From Devosia sediminis (GTDB taxonomy: Bacteria > Pseudomonadota > Alphaproteobacteria > Rhizobiales > Devosiaceae), in assembly GCF_016411825.1 (NCBI RefSeq), contig NZ_JAEKMH010000002.1, forward strand, positions 434,001 through 498,000: a stretch of DNA of 64,000 bases, given 5' to 3'. This document shows positions 18,210 through 26,653 of the stretch, in pieces. The notes beneath the pieces were generated by a model. The model saw only the letters and a program-made list of their open reading frames with translations. It had not been told where the DNA came from and made no database searches. Positions within the stretch are counted from its first letter, which is position 1. Every line of letters starts with the position of its first letter. The position numbers and the translations under genes were made by a program.

Positions 18210-18701
18210 CTATTCGGCAAATCGCGTATGGATATCGCGGGCCAGCCGCTGTGCTTCGGTAAGGAGGCGCTTCAGCGCTTCCTCGGAAGCTGGTGTGCAT
18301 TGGCGATGAAAACGCGAAAAGGCCGTGTAGCCCGTGTTGAACGCGCCGGCGAGACGCTGCCGGCGATCCTCGTCCGGCTCGTCCAGTTCGATGAGTTCAG
18401 CCGCCTGGGCGCGCCAGTCCTCGTCACCGGCATTGCAGAGCGGCTGCAGGAAATAAAGGCTGCCCATGATTTCCGACAAGCGCTCCATCTGACGTTGGTA
18501 CGGCGGGTCGATGGCGAAGGCGGGGGTGGCGAGGAGGAGGGTGAGAAATGCAAGAAGGCCCCCACCCTTGATCCCTCCCCACAAGGGGGAGGTAGACGAT
18601 GAACTCTGGCGCCGCGCCCTTGCGCCTCCCTCCCCTCGATGGGGAGGGACTGAGGGTGGGGTGAGGCCACACACCGGAAGGGATGAGTTCAACGCGTTCA
18701 T
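18210..18701 (-). CDS. TIGR02301-like secreted protein with palindromic repeat inside its 5' end
   Basis: 163 residues. From about residue 49 it reads as a signal-peptide core (LLAFLTLLLATPAFA) and a helical domain (YQRQMERLSEIMGSLYFLQPLC, FNTGYTAFSRFHRQC) matching the alphaproteobacterial TIGR02301 family. Residues 12-48 are coded by a 112-base palindromic repeat (18557-18668), giving the odd sequence VPPHRGEGGARARRQ and PLWGGIKGGG. ATG 18701 lies 9 bases after the Nudix stop codon with an AAGG site, and no other start exists between the repeat and the signal core. Confidence 0.72.
   Translation of the reverse strand: MNALNSSLPVCGLTPPSVPPHRGEGGARARRQSSSSTSPLWGGIKGGGLLAFLTLLLATPAFAIDPPYQRQMERLSEIMGSLYFLQPLCNAGDEDWRAQAAELIELDEPDEDRRQRLAGAFNTGYTAFSRFHRQCTPASEEALKRLLTEAQRLARDIHTRFAE
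18557..18668. repeat. REP-like palindromic element, 112 bases
   Basis: Outer arms GGCC-CCCACCCTTGATCCCTCCCC and its near-exact inverse enclose two smaller hairpins (CTCCCC/GGGGAG). This CTCCCC...GGGGAGGG type of short palindromic repeat is common in rhizobial genomes, usually between genes. Here it lies within a coding frame and adds 37 codons without a stop. Confidence 0.8.
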
Positions 18702-18710
18702 TGCCGCCTT

Positions 18711-19112
18711 CTACCAGCTTTGTCCCAGGACGCGGAAACATTCTCTGATGACATCGTCGAGACGGGAGGTGGTGCGCAGGGCCAGCAGCATGCCCGGGTC
18801 GGCCCATTTGTAGTCGACCACCTCGTCGGATGGCCGGACCTGGCCGACATAGTCGGTGGTGGTAAAGACGGCGAGCCGATAGGTGCCGTCGCGGCCGAGC
18901 GACTGCGTCATGGCGTGCCTGGGATTGCGGATGGTGAGGCCCAGTTCCTCCTGCACTTCGCGGATGGCGCATTGCTCGATGGTTTCATTCGCCTCCAGCC
19001 GGCCGCCCGGAAAGGTCCAGAGGTTCTGGTAAGGCGCCAGGGCGCGCTTGATCAGCAGGATCTTGCCATGCTTGACGATGCCGACGCTGGCGGCATTGGG
19101 GAGGTCGGTCAT
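18711..19112 (-). CDS. Nudix hydrolase
   Basis: 133 residues. A complete Nudix box occupies 37-59 (GRLEANETIEQCAIREVQEELGL). The family hydrolyses nucleoside diphosphate derivatives; the FPGG start and ADP-ribose-pyrophosphatase-like spacing fit a housecleaning enzyme, but the substrate cannot be told. It is followed 9 bases later by the TIGR02301-like gene and is divergent from the SRAP gene. Confidence 0.92.
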   Translation of the reverse strand: MTDLPNAASVGIVKHGKILLIKRALAPYQNLWTFPGGRLEANETIEQCAIREVQEELGLTIRNPRHAMTQSLGRDGTYRLAVFTTTDYVGQVRPSDEVVDYKWADPGMLLALRTTSRLDDVIRECFRVLGQSW

Positions 19113-19183
19113 ATCGGGGGCAATCGGGCGGTTTGCGATTCGTATCCCGAGAGACTACCTCTCTTGGGTAAAGGAGACACGCC

Positions 19184-19933
19184 ATGTGTGGTCGCTACGC
19201 CTCGACCCTGCCGCCGGAAATGATGGTGGAGCTGTTCAAGCTGCTCAAGAGCATCGACATGGTGCCGCGCTTCAATATTGCGCCCACCCAGCCCATCGTC
19301 GCCATCTGGGAAGCGGAAGGCCGTCGCGAGCCGCATTTCGCGCGTTGGGGTTTCGTGCCCGGCTGGGTCAAGGATCCGCGCGAGTTTCCGTTGCTGGTCA
19401 ATGCCCGGGCCGAGAGCATGGCCGAAAAGCCCGCCTTCCGCGACCGGGTGAAGCACGGCCGCTGCATCGTGCCGGCCAGCGGCTATTACGAATGGCATAC
19501 CGGCCCGGACAAGAAGAAGCAGCCCTATTACATCACGCGCGCCGATGGCCAGCCCATGGCGCTGGCGGGGCTGTATTCCACCTGGATCGGGCCCAATGGA
19601 GAGGAAGTCGACTCCGTCGCCACCATCACCGTTGCCGCCAATCCGCAGCTCTCGGTGATCCACGACCGCATGCCGGCAATCATGCTCGACGCGGACCAGC
19701 AGGATACCTGGCTGAATGTCCGTGAGGTGCGCGCGCAGGAAGCGGTGCAGATGGCGCTACCGCTCGAGGACGGTGTGCTGAAATTCCATCCGGTCTCGAC
19801 GCGGGTCAATTCGGCGCGCGACGACGATCCGGGCCTGATCGAGCCGGTATCGCTGGAAATGGTGGAGGCTGAACGGCCCAGGCCCAGGGCAAAAAAAGCC
19901 GCCGGTGGCGGCGGGCAAATGGACCTGTTCTGA
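19184..19933 (+). CDS. yedK: SRAP (HMCES/YedK) abasic-site shield protein with C-terminal QMDLF
   Basis: 249 residues. SRAP proteins form a thiazolidine crosslink with abasic sites in single-stranded DNA. The catalytic Cys2 (MCGRYA), Asn73 (NARAES), Glu103 (SGYYEW) and His160 (VIHDRMP) are all visible. After a basic linker (RPRPRAKKAAGGGG) the protein ends in QMDLF, very close to the bacterial sliding-clamp-binding pentapeptide QL(S/D)LF. The start follows AAAGGAGAC. The last 16 bases, stop codon included, are duplicated in tandem. Confidence 0.93.
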   Translation: MCGRYASTLPPEMMVELFKLLKSIDMVPRFNIAPTQPIVAIWEAEGRREPHFARWGFVPGWVKDPREFPLLVNARAESMAEKPAFRDRVKHGRCIVPASGYYEWHTGPDKKKQPYYITRADGQPMALAGLYSTWIGPNGEEVDSVATITVAANPQLSVIHDRMPAIMLDADQQDTWLNVREVRAQEAVQMALPLEDGVLKFHPVSTRVNSARDDDPGLIEPVSLEMVEAERPRPRAKKAAGGGGQMDLF

Positions 19934-19950
19934 GATGGACCTGTTCTGAG
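19919..19950. repeat. 16-base tandem duplication across the SRAP stop codon
   Basis: ATGGACCTGTTCTGAG occurs twice head to tail at 19919-19934 and 19935-19950. The first copy codes for MDLF-stop. The second is after the stop and is not thought to be translated. Confidence 0.9.
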
Positions 19951-19959
19951 AAAGAGGCT

Positions 19960-19984
19960 GCATCCGCCCCAAAGGAGCGGATGC
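19960..19984. terminator. Hairpin between convergent SRAP and secreted protein genes
   Basis: GCATCCGC pairs perfectly with GCGGATGC around a 9-base loop. No clear T-run on either side, so termination efficiency is uncertain. Confidence 0.55.
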
Positions 19985-19994
19985 AAGCGGCAAG

Positions 19995-20411
19995 TTACTT
20001 GGTGGTCGTGGGGGCGTTGACGGTCGCGCCGGCATCGTCACCCTGGGGCGAAGTCTCGGCCGGGCTCGTCGCATCGGTCGCACCGCCTTCAGCGCTGACG
20101 ACGAAACCACCGGCACGGCAGGCTTCGATGTCGACCGTGGTCAGGTCGAGCGTGGCGAAATCAACCGGCGTTTCGCTCTCGGCACTGTCTTCATCCGAGA
20201 AGCCCGGATCAGAATCGTCGGAAGTCGAGTCGTCGCTGGCCGAGTCGTCAACGGGTTCTGCGGCGAACAGCGCGTCGCAATGGGCCTGGATATTGGCGAC
20301 CTGGTCTTCTGGCACGTCGGTACCGTTGAGCGTGTAGCTCTGGGCGAAGGCCGGAGCGGCGAGGCTGAGGCTCAGGGCCGCCACGGAAGCGGCAAGCTGG
20401 AACTTGGTCAT
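19995..20411 (-). CDS. Small secreted acidic protein
   Basis: 138 residues, AGGAG site before ATG 20411. Residues 1-23 are a Sec signal (ending APAFAQ). The mature protein is very acidic with a Ser/Asp-rich stretch (DDSASDDSTSDDSD, about 55-68) and a Thr/Ala-rich tail. Two Cys (AHCDAL, IEACRAG) may pair. No family recognised; a periplasmic role is inferred only from the signal. Confidence 0.72.
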   Translation of the reverse strand: MTKFQLAASVAALSLSLAAPAFAQSYTLNGTDVPEDQVANIQAHCDALFAAEPVDDSASDDSTSDDSDPGFSDEDSAESETPVDFATLDLTTVDIEACRAGGFVVSAEGGATDATSPAETSPQGDDAGATVNAPTTTK

Positions 20412-20500
20412 CTGTGTCTCCTATGGGTTGATACCCTGGACCACAAACGACCTGCGCCGACACAGGTTCCGACAAGATGACGCTTTCCGACGCGCGGCGC

Positions 20501-21061
20501 CTACATGATCTCGAAGTAACCCAGTGCGTCGCCGATGGCATCTTCCTCATAATTGAGGTGGCTGAGCAGCACCTTTTCGAGGGCGCGATAGACGGTCACG
20601 GCATCGTCGAAATGGCCTGCGCCGGGCTCGTCAGCGAGCTTGATCAAGGCGTCGATGAGCCGTTCGAGCAGGGTGTGCACCACCACATGCTCGGCCTGCA
20701 GCCGATCGGCAATGGCCTTGAAGGCCGGCCCCTGCGCGGCGATCGAGGGGAACAGCGCCCGGTCCTCAATGGAATGGTGACCGTGGACGAACTGGCAATA
20801 TTGCCCGCACAGCGTGCCGAAGCGGCGATAGTTGGTGACCATGACGAGGTCCGCCGTCTCCGCCTTGACCTCCTCGGCACTGGCTTCGCCCTTGGAGGCG
20901 CGCTCGATCAGCCGTCCGAGCACCTGCATGTTTTCGCGCAGGTGATCGTGGATCTGCTTGAGGTGTTCACCCGGATGCTTCTGTGCCTCGGTAAGGCCGG
21001 GCAGCGCGGGAATGGGCGGACGCGTGGCGTCGTCGAGAAACTGGATGTCTTTGAGCAGCAT
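20501..21061 (-). CDS. Hemerythrin HHE domain protein
   Basis: 186 residues from ATG 21061; the longer frame runs into repeat-like DNA. Iron ligands of a hemerythrin-type helical bundle are visible: HDHLRENM (38-45), HGHHSIEDRALFP (93-105), EHVVVHTLLERL (124-135) and SHLNYEED near the C-terminus. Likely binds O2 or NO through a di-iron centre, or acts in iron/oxygen sensing. It stands alone. Confidence 0.88.
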   Translation of the reverse strand: MLLKDIQFLDDATRPPIPALPGLTEAQKHPGEHLKQIHDHLRENMQVLGRLIERASKGEASAEEVKAETADLVMVTNYRRFGTLCGQYCQFVHGHHSIEDRALFPSIAAQGPAFKAIADRLQAEHVVVHTLLERLIDALIKLADEPGAGHFDDAVTVYRALEKVLLSHLNYEEDAIGDALGYFEIM

Positions 21062-21160
21062 GGCGCAGAGATGGGACGATGCCAGACGCCGTGCAAGAAG
21101 GCACAGGGGAGTGACTGGGGAACATGGGGCGAGTACGCCGGGGTGAGCGCTAACCACCGC

Positions 21161-21233
21161 CTGTCATCCCGGTCATGAGCCGGGATCCATCTTGAGGTCT
21201 CAGGATGGGCCCCTGCCTGCGCCGGGGTGACAG
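21161..21233. repeat. Short intergenic palindromic repeat, 73 bases
   Basis: CTGTCATCCCGG at the left end is mirrored by CCGGGGTGACAG at the right, 11 of 12 pairs; inside are GAGCCGGGATCCATC and GGATGGGCCCC. This TGTCATCCCGG...GGATCC pattern is a common alphaproteobacterial intergenic repeat. It lies between the hemerythrin and FAD oxidase genes. Confidence 0.75.
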
Positions 21234-21257
21234 TCAATGTTTGTTGGGGCCCTTGGC

Positions 21258-22673
21258 CTAGCCGAGCATCTTCCCCGGATTGAGGATTCCGTTCGGATCG
21301 AGCGCCAGCTTGATGGCTCGCATCATTTCCAGCGCCACCGGGTCCTTCACCCGCTGCAGGAGCTCGGTTTTGAGCTGGCCGATACCATGTTCGGCCGAGA
21401 CCGAACCGCCTAGATCAAGCACCACCTCGTAGATGGCCTCATGCAGGACTTCGTCAAATTGGGCCATGAAGGCTTTGGCATCGGCCCCGACCGGCATCGA
21501 GAAATTGAAATGGATATTCCCGTCGCCAATATGCCCGAACGGCACGGGGCGAATGCCGGGGACCAGTTTTTCGGCGGCCGCGGTGCCCCTGGTGATCAAA
21601 GCCGGCACGGCGGCAATGGGCACCGAGACGTCATGCTTGATCGAGGGGCCCTCGCGCGACTGGCATTCGCTCATCTGCTCGCGAAAGGCCCACATGCGGG
21701 TGCGATCGGCGAGGCTCTCGGCGACCACCGCATCGGAAATCAGCGCAGCCTCGAAGGCCGCTTCCAGCGCCGCCTGCAACGCGCCGGCCGCGGTGCCCGC
21801 CATGCGGGTCAATTCGATCAGCGCATACCAGGGCGAGGCGCTGGCGGTCGGGTCGGCATCGAGCATACCGTGGCGCATCTGGATGTCGAGGCCGATCCAG
21901 GGAATGAGTTCGAAGGCATTGAGCCGGGAGCCGGCACGCTGGCGCATCAACTGGAAAAGATCGAGCGCCGCCTCGGGCGAGGCGATGTTGACGATGGCCG
22001 TCTCATAGTCCTCGGGCAGGGGATAGAGCTTGAGGCTGGCCGCCGTGATGATGCCGAGCGTGCCTTCCGCGCCCACCAGCAGGTCCTTGAGATCGTAGCC
22101 GGTATTGTCCTTTTTGAGGGCATTGAGGCCCTGGTAGAGCCGTCCATCGGCCAGCACTGCCTCGACGCCCATGGTCAGTTCGCGGGCATTGCCATAGGCC
22201 AGCACATTGACGCCCCCGGCATTGGACGAGAGCACGCCGCCGATGCGCGCCGATCCCTGCGAAGCCAGCCAGAGCGGGAACATCATGCCGCCGGCTTCGG
22301 CGGCACGATGGGCATTTTCAAGGATGACGCCGGCCTCGGCAGTCATCACCCCGGCGGCCGTGTCCACCGAGCGAATGCGGTCGAGCCTGGCGAGGCTGAG
22401 GATGACTTCGGTGCCATGGAGCGGCACCTGCGCCCCGACAAGGCCAGTATTGCCGCCCTGCGGGATGATGCCGACCCCGGCGTCATTGGCCCAGCGCAGC
22501 ACCGCCTGCACCGCCGCGACATCGGGCGGCGTGACCACGGCGACCGCAGTCTTGTGAAAGCGCTTGCGCGGCTCGTTGAGGAAGGCGCCCATCTTGGCGG
22601 TATCGCTCACCACATTGTCACCACCCGCGATTGCAGCAAGCGCGGCGGAAATGTCGGCGGCGGAAAGGGTCAT
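21258..22673 (-). CDS. FAD-linked oxidase, D-2-hydroxyacid dehydrogenase type (GlcD-like)
   Basis: 471 residues from ATG 22673; an ATG 9 bases earlier is also possible. The N-terminal PCMH FAD-binding domain shows PQGGNTGLVGAQVP and ARIGGVLSSNAGGVNVLAYGNAREL. The C-terminal FAD-oxidase domain shows PFGHIGDGNIHFN and SAEHGIGQLKTELL. The match is best to D-2-hydroxyglutarate/D-lactate/glycolate dehydrogenases that pass electrons to a carrier. Substrate not resolved. Divergent from the histidine phosphatase gene. Confidence 0.88.
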   Translation of the reverse strand: MTLSAADISAALAAIAGGDNVVSDTAKMGAFLNEPRKRFHKTAVAVVTPPDVAAVQAVLRWANDAGVGIIPQGGNTGLVGAQVPLHGTEVILSLARLDRIRSVDTAAGVMTAEAGVILENAHRAAEAGGMMFPLWLASQGSARIGGVLSSNAGGVNVLAYGNARELTMGVEAVLADGRLYQGLNALKKDNTGYDLKDLLVGAEGTLGIITAASLKLYPLPEDYETAIVNIASPEAALDLFQLMRQRAGSRLNAFELIPWIGLDIQMRHGMLDADPTASASPWYALIELTRMAGTAAGALQAALEAAFEAALISDAVVAESLADRTRMWAFREQMSECQSREGPSIKHDVSVPIAAVPALITRGTAAAEKLVPGIRPVPFGHIGDGNIHFNFSMPVGADAKAFMAQFDEVLHEAIYEVVLDLGGSVSAEHGIGQLKTELLQRVKDPVALEMMRAIKLALDPNGILNPGKMLG

Positions 22674-22798
22674 GGCGGGCATCCGAAACAGATGAGCTTT
22701 GAAGGCGTTGCGCTTGCTCGGCGCTCCCACCATGTGCCACAAGCAGAGACACGACTCCAGACTTACAAAGGCCGTGCCCTGCCGGCGCGGAAAACACC

Positions 22799-23440
22799 AT
22801 GACTGCCCCTGACTGGCCGGATTTCTACTTCGCACGCCACGGCGAGACCGACTGGAACCGCGAACAGCGCTACCAGGGCAGCAAGGATATCCCGCTCAAT
22901 CGCACCGGGCAGTTGCAGGCCAATTCCAATGGCGTGCTGCTCCGGCAATTGCTTGAGCGCGACGGCGTCGACCCCGCTTCGCTCAACTGGTTCGCCTCGC
23001 CCCTGAGCCGGGCCAGCGAGACCATGGACCGTATGCGGGCTGCCTTCGATATCGAACTGCCGCCCGTCATCCACGATCCGCGCCTCATCGAAATCTCCTT
23101 CGGCCAGTTCGAAGGGCGGCTCCATGCCGAGATCGCCCGCGAACATGCGGCGCTGGCGCCGGGCGAGCGCGACGAAAGCTACTGGAATTTCCGTCCGCAG
23201 GACGGCGAGAATTATGACGACGTGGCCGGGCGCCTGCTCGATTTTGCCCGCGAGCTGACCCACCATGCCGTCGTCGTCGCCCATGGCGGCGTGCTGCGCG
23301 TGCTCTGGCACCTGGTAGAAGGCGCCCCGCGCAAGGCCGTCATGAACTGGCATCCGCCACAGGGCGTCATCGCCCACTTCACCGGCGGGCGCATGGTGCT
23401 GCATTCGGCCGAGAATATCTGGGGCGATGTCGTCGACTGA
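22799..23440 (+). CDS. Histidine phosphatase family protein (phosphoglycerate mutase-like)
   Basis: 213 residues. Phosphohistidine His14 lies in ARHGETDWN, and the second catalytic His in VVVAHGGVLR. The QRYQGSKDIPLNRTGQLQA stretch is typical of the cofactor-dependent PGM superfamily, in which most members are small-molecule phosphatases. It sits 69 bases ahead of aroC on the same strand and may be cotranscribed. Confidence 0.9.
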   Translation: MTAPDWPDFYFARHGETDWNREQRYQGSKDIPLNRTGQLQANSNGVLLRQLLERDGVDPASLNWFASPLSRASETMDRMRAAFDIELPPVIHDPRLIEISFGQFEGRLHAEIAREHAALAPGERDESYWNFRPQDGENYDDVAGRLLDFARELTHHAVVVAHGGVLRVLWHLVEGAPRKAVMNWHPPQGVIAHFTGGRMVLHSAENIWGDVVD

Positions 23441-23509
23441 GGGCGGCGCAAAGCGGTTGCCAGCCTTGCGCCAAACGCTCTAGAAAGCCCGCATAACCGG
23501 GACCGCGCC

Positions 23510-24625
23510 ATGTCATTCAATACGTTCGGGCATCTTTTCCGCTTTACCACCTGGGGCGAAAGCCATGGGCCGGCGCTTGGCGTCGTGGTGGATGGCTGCC
23601 CCCCGGGCCTGACCCTGACCCCGGAAATGATCCAGGGCGATCTCGACCGCCGCAAGCCGGGTCAATCGAAGTTCACCACCCAGCGGCGCGAGCCCGACGA
23701 GGTGAAAATCCTCTCCGGCGTCTTCGAGGACGAGCGGACCGACGGCCCGCGCACCACCGGCACGCCGATTTCGCTGCTGATCGAGAATACCGACCAGCGC
23801 TCCAAGGACTATGGCGACATCCGCGACAAGTATCGTCCGGGCCATGCCGATTTCACCTATGACCAGAAATACGGCATCCGCGACTATCGTGGCGGAGGCC
23901 GCACCTCGGCCCGCGAAACGGCGGCGCGCGTTGCGGCCGGTGCGGTGGCGCGGCAGGTGCTTGCGGGCGTCACCATCCGCGCCAGCCTCGTCCAGATGGG
24001 CCCGCACAAGATTGACTACGCCAATTTCGACTGGGACCAGGTCGACCAGAACCCGTTCTTCTGCGCCGATCCCAAGGCCGCCGAACTCTGGGCTGATTAT
24101 CTCGACGGGCTGCGCAAGGATGGCAATTCCGCTGGCGCCGTCATCGAGGTGGTGGCCGAAGGCGTGCCGGCCGGCTGGGGCGCGCCGGTTTATGGCAAGC
24201 TGAGCGCCGACCTCGCTTCGGCCATGATGAGCATCAATGCGGTCAAGGCCGTGGAAATCGGCGACGGCTTCGATGCGGCCGCGCTGACCGGCGTCGAGAA
24301 TGCCGACCAGATGCGGGCGGGCGAAGGCAAACCCTATTTCCTCTCCAACCATGCGGGTGGCATCCTGGGCGGCATTTCCAATGGCGATCCGATCGTTTGC
24401 CGCTTCGCCGTCAAGCCGACCTCTTCGATCCTGACGGCGCGCCAGACCGTGACCACAGCCAACGAAGATACCGACATCATCACCAAGGGCCGTCACGACC
24501 CCTGCGTCGGCATTCGCGCCGTGCCGGTGGGCGAAGCCATGATGGCGCTGGTGCTGGCCGATCATATGCTGCGCCATCGTGGCCAGACCGGCCGCGAGGG
24601 TGCGGTGGGCTTCGAGGCGCGATAA
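23510..24625 (+). CDS. aroC: Chorismate synthase
   Basis: 371 residues, normal for the family. FMN-dependent removal of phosphate from 5-enolpyruvylshikimate-3-phosphate, last step of the shikimate pathway. Family signatures are clear: [18 protein letters not shown] near the N-terminus, [29 protein letters not shown] (about 117-145) and the C-terminal [17 protein letters not shown]. Confidence 0.97.
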   Translation: MSFNTFGHLFRFTTWGESHGPALGVVVDGCPPGLTLTPEMIQGDLDRRKPGQSKFTTQRREPDEVKILSGVFEDERTDGPRTTGTPISLLIENTDQRSKDYGDIRDKYRPGHADFTYDQKYGIRDYRGGGRTSARETAARVAAGAVARQVLAGVTIRASLVQMGPHKIDYANFDWDQVDQNPFFCADPKAAELWADYLDGLRKDGNSAGAVIEVVAEGVPAGWGAPVYGKLSADLASAMMSINAVKAVEIGDGFDAAALTGVENADQMRAGEGKPYFLSNHAGGILGGISNGDPIVCRFAVKPTSSILTARQTVTTANEDTDIITKGRHDPCVGIRAVPVGEAMMALVLADHMLRHRGQTGREGAVGFEAR

Positions 24626-24690
24626 ATTGCTCCAGTAGAGCAATTTTAGCTGAGAAGGCCACGAGAGCGACGCTCGAATGGCGGGCGGAA

Positions 24691-24831
24691 CTAGCCGCTG
24701 GCTTCCTCGATGCTGGTATCCGCCGCATTGTGGCTGCGGGCCGTTTGCGCGCCGATGAAATAGCCTGCGAACAGCCCGATGAAGGCGACGACCGCGAGGA
24801 TGGCGGCGATGGCGAGGGAGCGATTGTTCAT
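24691..24831 (-). CDS. Small single-span membrane protein, 46 residues
   Basis: Begins MNNRSLAIAAILAVVAF and ends IEEASG. One hydrophobic helix (about 6-26, with a GLFAGYFIGA small-residue face) is followed by a short polar tail, so the tail probably faces the periplasm or cytoplasm depending on topology. AAGGACC lies 4 bases before ATG 24831. Lies between aroC and the MBL-fold gene. No family recognised. Confidence 0.6.
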   Translation of the reverse strand: MNNRSLAIAAILAVVAFIGLFAGYFIGAQTARSHNAADTSIEEASG

Positions 24832-24880
24832 GTCAGGTCCTTTCGTCTCATCAGCCTAACGTGGCCGGCGGCGCCGGCGA

Positions 24881-25801
24881 TCAGCCGGGCAGGGCCAGCC
24901 GCGTGCCGAAAATCCCGTGTTTCACGCGCAACTGCCCCAGCTCCTCCAGATATTCCACATGCGCCATCATGGTCATCCGCGCCGCCATCCGGACCTTGAT
25001 CGGCTGGCGCGGATAGATGCCGTCGACGACAGCCGTCACCGTCCGGGCGCCGCCGCGCACCGCCTCGAGCACTTGCGCATTGCGCATCTTGCGGTGGTTC
25101 TTGAGCGCCCTGGCATGGGCGCGCCCATCGGCGATCTCGCCCCCGTGAGCCGGCAGGTAGCGCCGGTAGGGCAGGGCGATGACCTTGTCGAGCGACCTCA
25201 GGTAGTCGGCCATGGACCCGTCCGGCACCGAGACCAGGGTGGAATTCCAGCCCATGACATGGTCGCCCGACAGCAGGTCATCCGTACCCAATACGCCAAA
25301 GGCCAGGTGATTGGCGCAATGGCCGGGCGTGGCAAGCACCGAAAGGCGCATGTCACCGGCCTCGATCTCTTCGCCATCCGCGAGGATCCGATCCGGCACG
25401 AGGTCCCAGTCGCAGGATTTGCGGATCGGATTGATTTCGAATCGCCGCAGCGGTCGGGACAGCCGGTGCGGTCCGCCGAACCATAGCGGCGCTCCCAGCG
25501 TCTCCGAGAACCGCTTTGCCGCTGCGCTGTGGTCGCGATGGGTATGCGTGAGCAGGATGGCGGTTACCGGCCGTCCGGCAATGGCCGACATCAGGGCGGC
25601 CTCGTGCGCGGCATCGACGGGACCCGGATCGACCAGCGCAAGCCGATGATGGCCAAGGAGAAATGTATTGGTGCCGGTGAAGGTATAGGCCGATGCATTG
25701 GGGGCAGTGACGCGCACAATGCCCTCGTCGACGGGCACGGCCAGCCCGGTTTCGGGATCAAACTCAGTGCTGTAGCGGGGTGCGGAAGAAGAGCTGGCCA
25801 T
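24881..25801 (-). CDS. MBL-fold metallo-hydrolase
   Basis: 306 residues. The metal motif HTHRDH is at 86-91, with later ligands in LATPGHCANH and SGDHVMGW, and a C-terminal helical extension as in LACTB2/glyoxalase II relatives. Cytoplasmic zinc hydrolase; substrate unknown. Divergent from bioY. Confidence 0.9.
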   Translation of the reverse strand: MASSSSAPRYSTEFDPETGLAVPVDEGIVRVTAPNASAYTFTGTNTFLLGHHRLALVDPGPVDAAHEAALMSAIAGRPVTAILLTHTHRDHSAAAKRFSETLGAPLWFGGPHRLSRPLRRFEINPIRKSCDWDLVPDRILADGEEIEAGDMRLSVLATPGHCANHLAFGVLGTDDLLSGDHVMGWNSTLVSVPDGSMADYLRSLDKVIALPYRRYLPAHGGEIADGRAHARALKNHRKMRNAQVLEAVRGGARTVTAVVDGIYPRQPIKVRMAARMTMMAHVEYLEELGQLRVKHGIFGTRLALPG

Positions 25802-25893
25802 TGCGCGCGCGGTAACGAAACCGTAATAGACTGATGTCCGGACCAGACCGCCCCGGGAGGGGGTTGGTCCAAATCACTTACGGAAGGTATGAA

Positions 25894-26508
25894 ATGGCTG
25901 TGACTTTGACCACGCCCAACACGCTGCTCGGTGCATTCCAGCCCAAGGGCAGTGTCGCCAAGCTGGCAACCAACGCCGCGATCGTGCTGCTCGGCACCAT
26001 GCTCATCACCGCTGCCGCCAAGGTCAATGTCCCGGTCTGGCCGGTTCCGGTGACCCTGCAGAGCTTCGCCATTGCCGCCCTTGCGGCCGCCTTCGGCCTG
26101 CGCATCGGCGTGGCCACCGTTGCCGCCTACCTCCTCGAAGGCGCCCTTGGCCTGCCGGTCTTCGCCGCCGGCGGTGGCATGGCCTATCTCGTCGGCCCGA
26201 CCGGCGGTTTCCTCGTGGGCTTCCTGGCCCAGGCCGCGATCATCGGCTACGCCGCCGACCGCGGCGCTTCGAGCCGCCCCTTCACCCTGTTCGGCGCCAT
26301 GCTGGTGGCAACCGTCGTGCTCTATGCCTTCGGCTTTGCCTGGCTCGTAGCCATGGCCGGCCAGGCTGCCTGGGTCGACCAGACCAATGTCGTCGCCTCG
26401 GCCTTTGACAAGGCCGTGCAGCCCTTCCTCGTCTGGGACACGCTCAAGATGGCCTTCGCCGCCCTGACCGTCACCGGCCTCTGGGGCCTTTTCGGCCGCA
26501 AGCGCTGA
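25894..26508 (+). CDS. bioY: Biotin transporter BioY (ECF S-component)
   Basis: 204 residues from ATG 25894, with GGAAGG upstream. An integral membrane protein with about six helices; VPVWPVPVTLQSFAIAALAAAFG and GLPVFAAGGGMAYLVGPTGGFLVGF are the BioY signatures. It binds biotin in the inner membrane. No bioM/bioN genes are adjacent, so it either works alone, as some alphaproteobacterial BioY proteins can, or uses distant energising subunits. Followed by a strong terminator. Confidence 0.93.
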   Translation: MAVTLTTPNTLLGAFQPKGSVAKLATNAAIVLLGTMLITAAAKVNVPVWPVPVTLQSFAIAALAAAFGLRIGVATVAAYLLEGALGLPVFAAGGGMAYLVGPTGGFLVGFLAQAAIIGYAADRGASSRPFTLFGAMLVATVVLYAFGFAWLVAMAGQAAWVDQTNVVASAFDKAVQPFLVWDTLKMAFAALTVTGLWGLFGRKR

Positions 26509-26528
26509 TCGCACCCGACGCAATCAAG

Positions 26529-26560
26529 AAGGGCCGGTGGAAACACCGGCCCTTTGCTTT
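26529..26560 (+). terminator. Rho-independent terminator after bioY
   Basis: AAGGGCCGGTG pairs with CACCGGCCCTT around a 4-base loop, followed by TTGCTTTT. Confidence 0.9.
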
Positions 26561-26653
26561 TGTGCTTCGCGCGCCATTCGCGTTGCTCATGGATTCTCGT
26601 CCTCCGCGTGCCTTCGTTCCGCCGTGTGGCGACATGGGGCACGCCTCCCAGCC

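Noticed and set aside
19935-19950. Second ATGGACCTGTTCTGA as a tiny gene (MDLF).
   Set aside because: Four codons with no separate ribosome-binding site; simplest as a tandem duplication over the SRAP stop codon.
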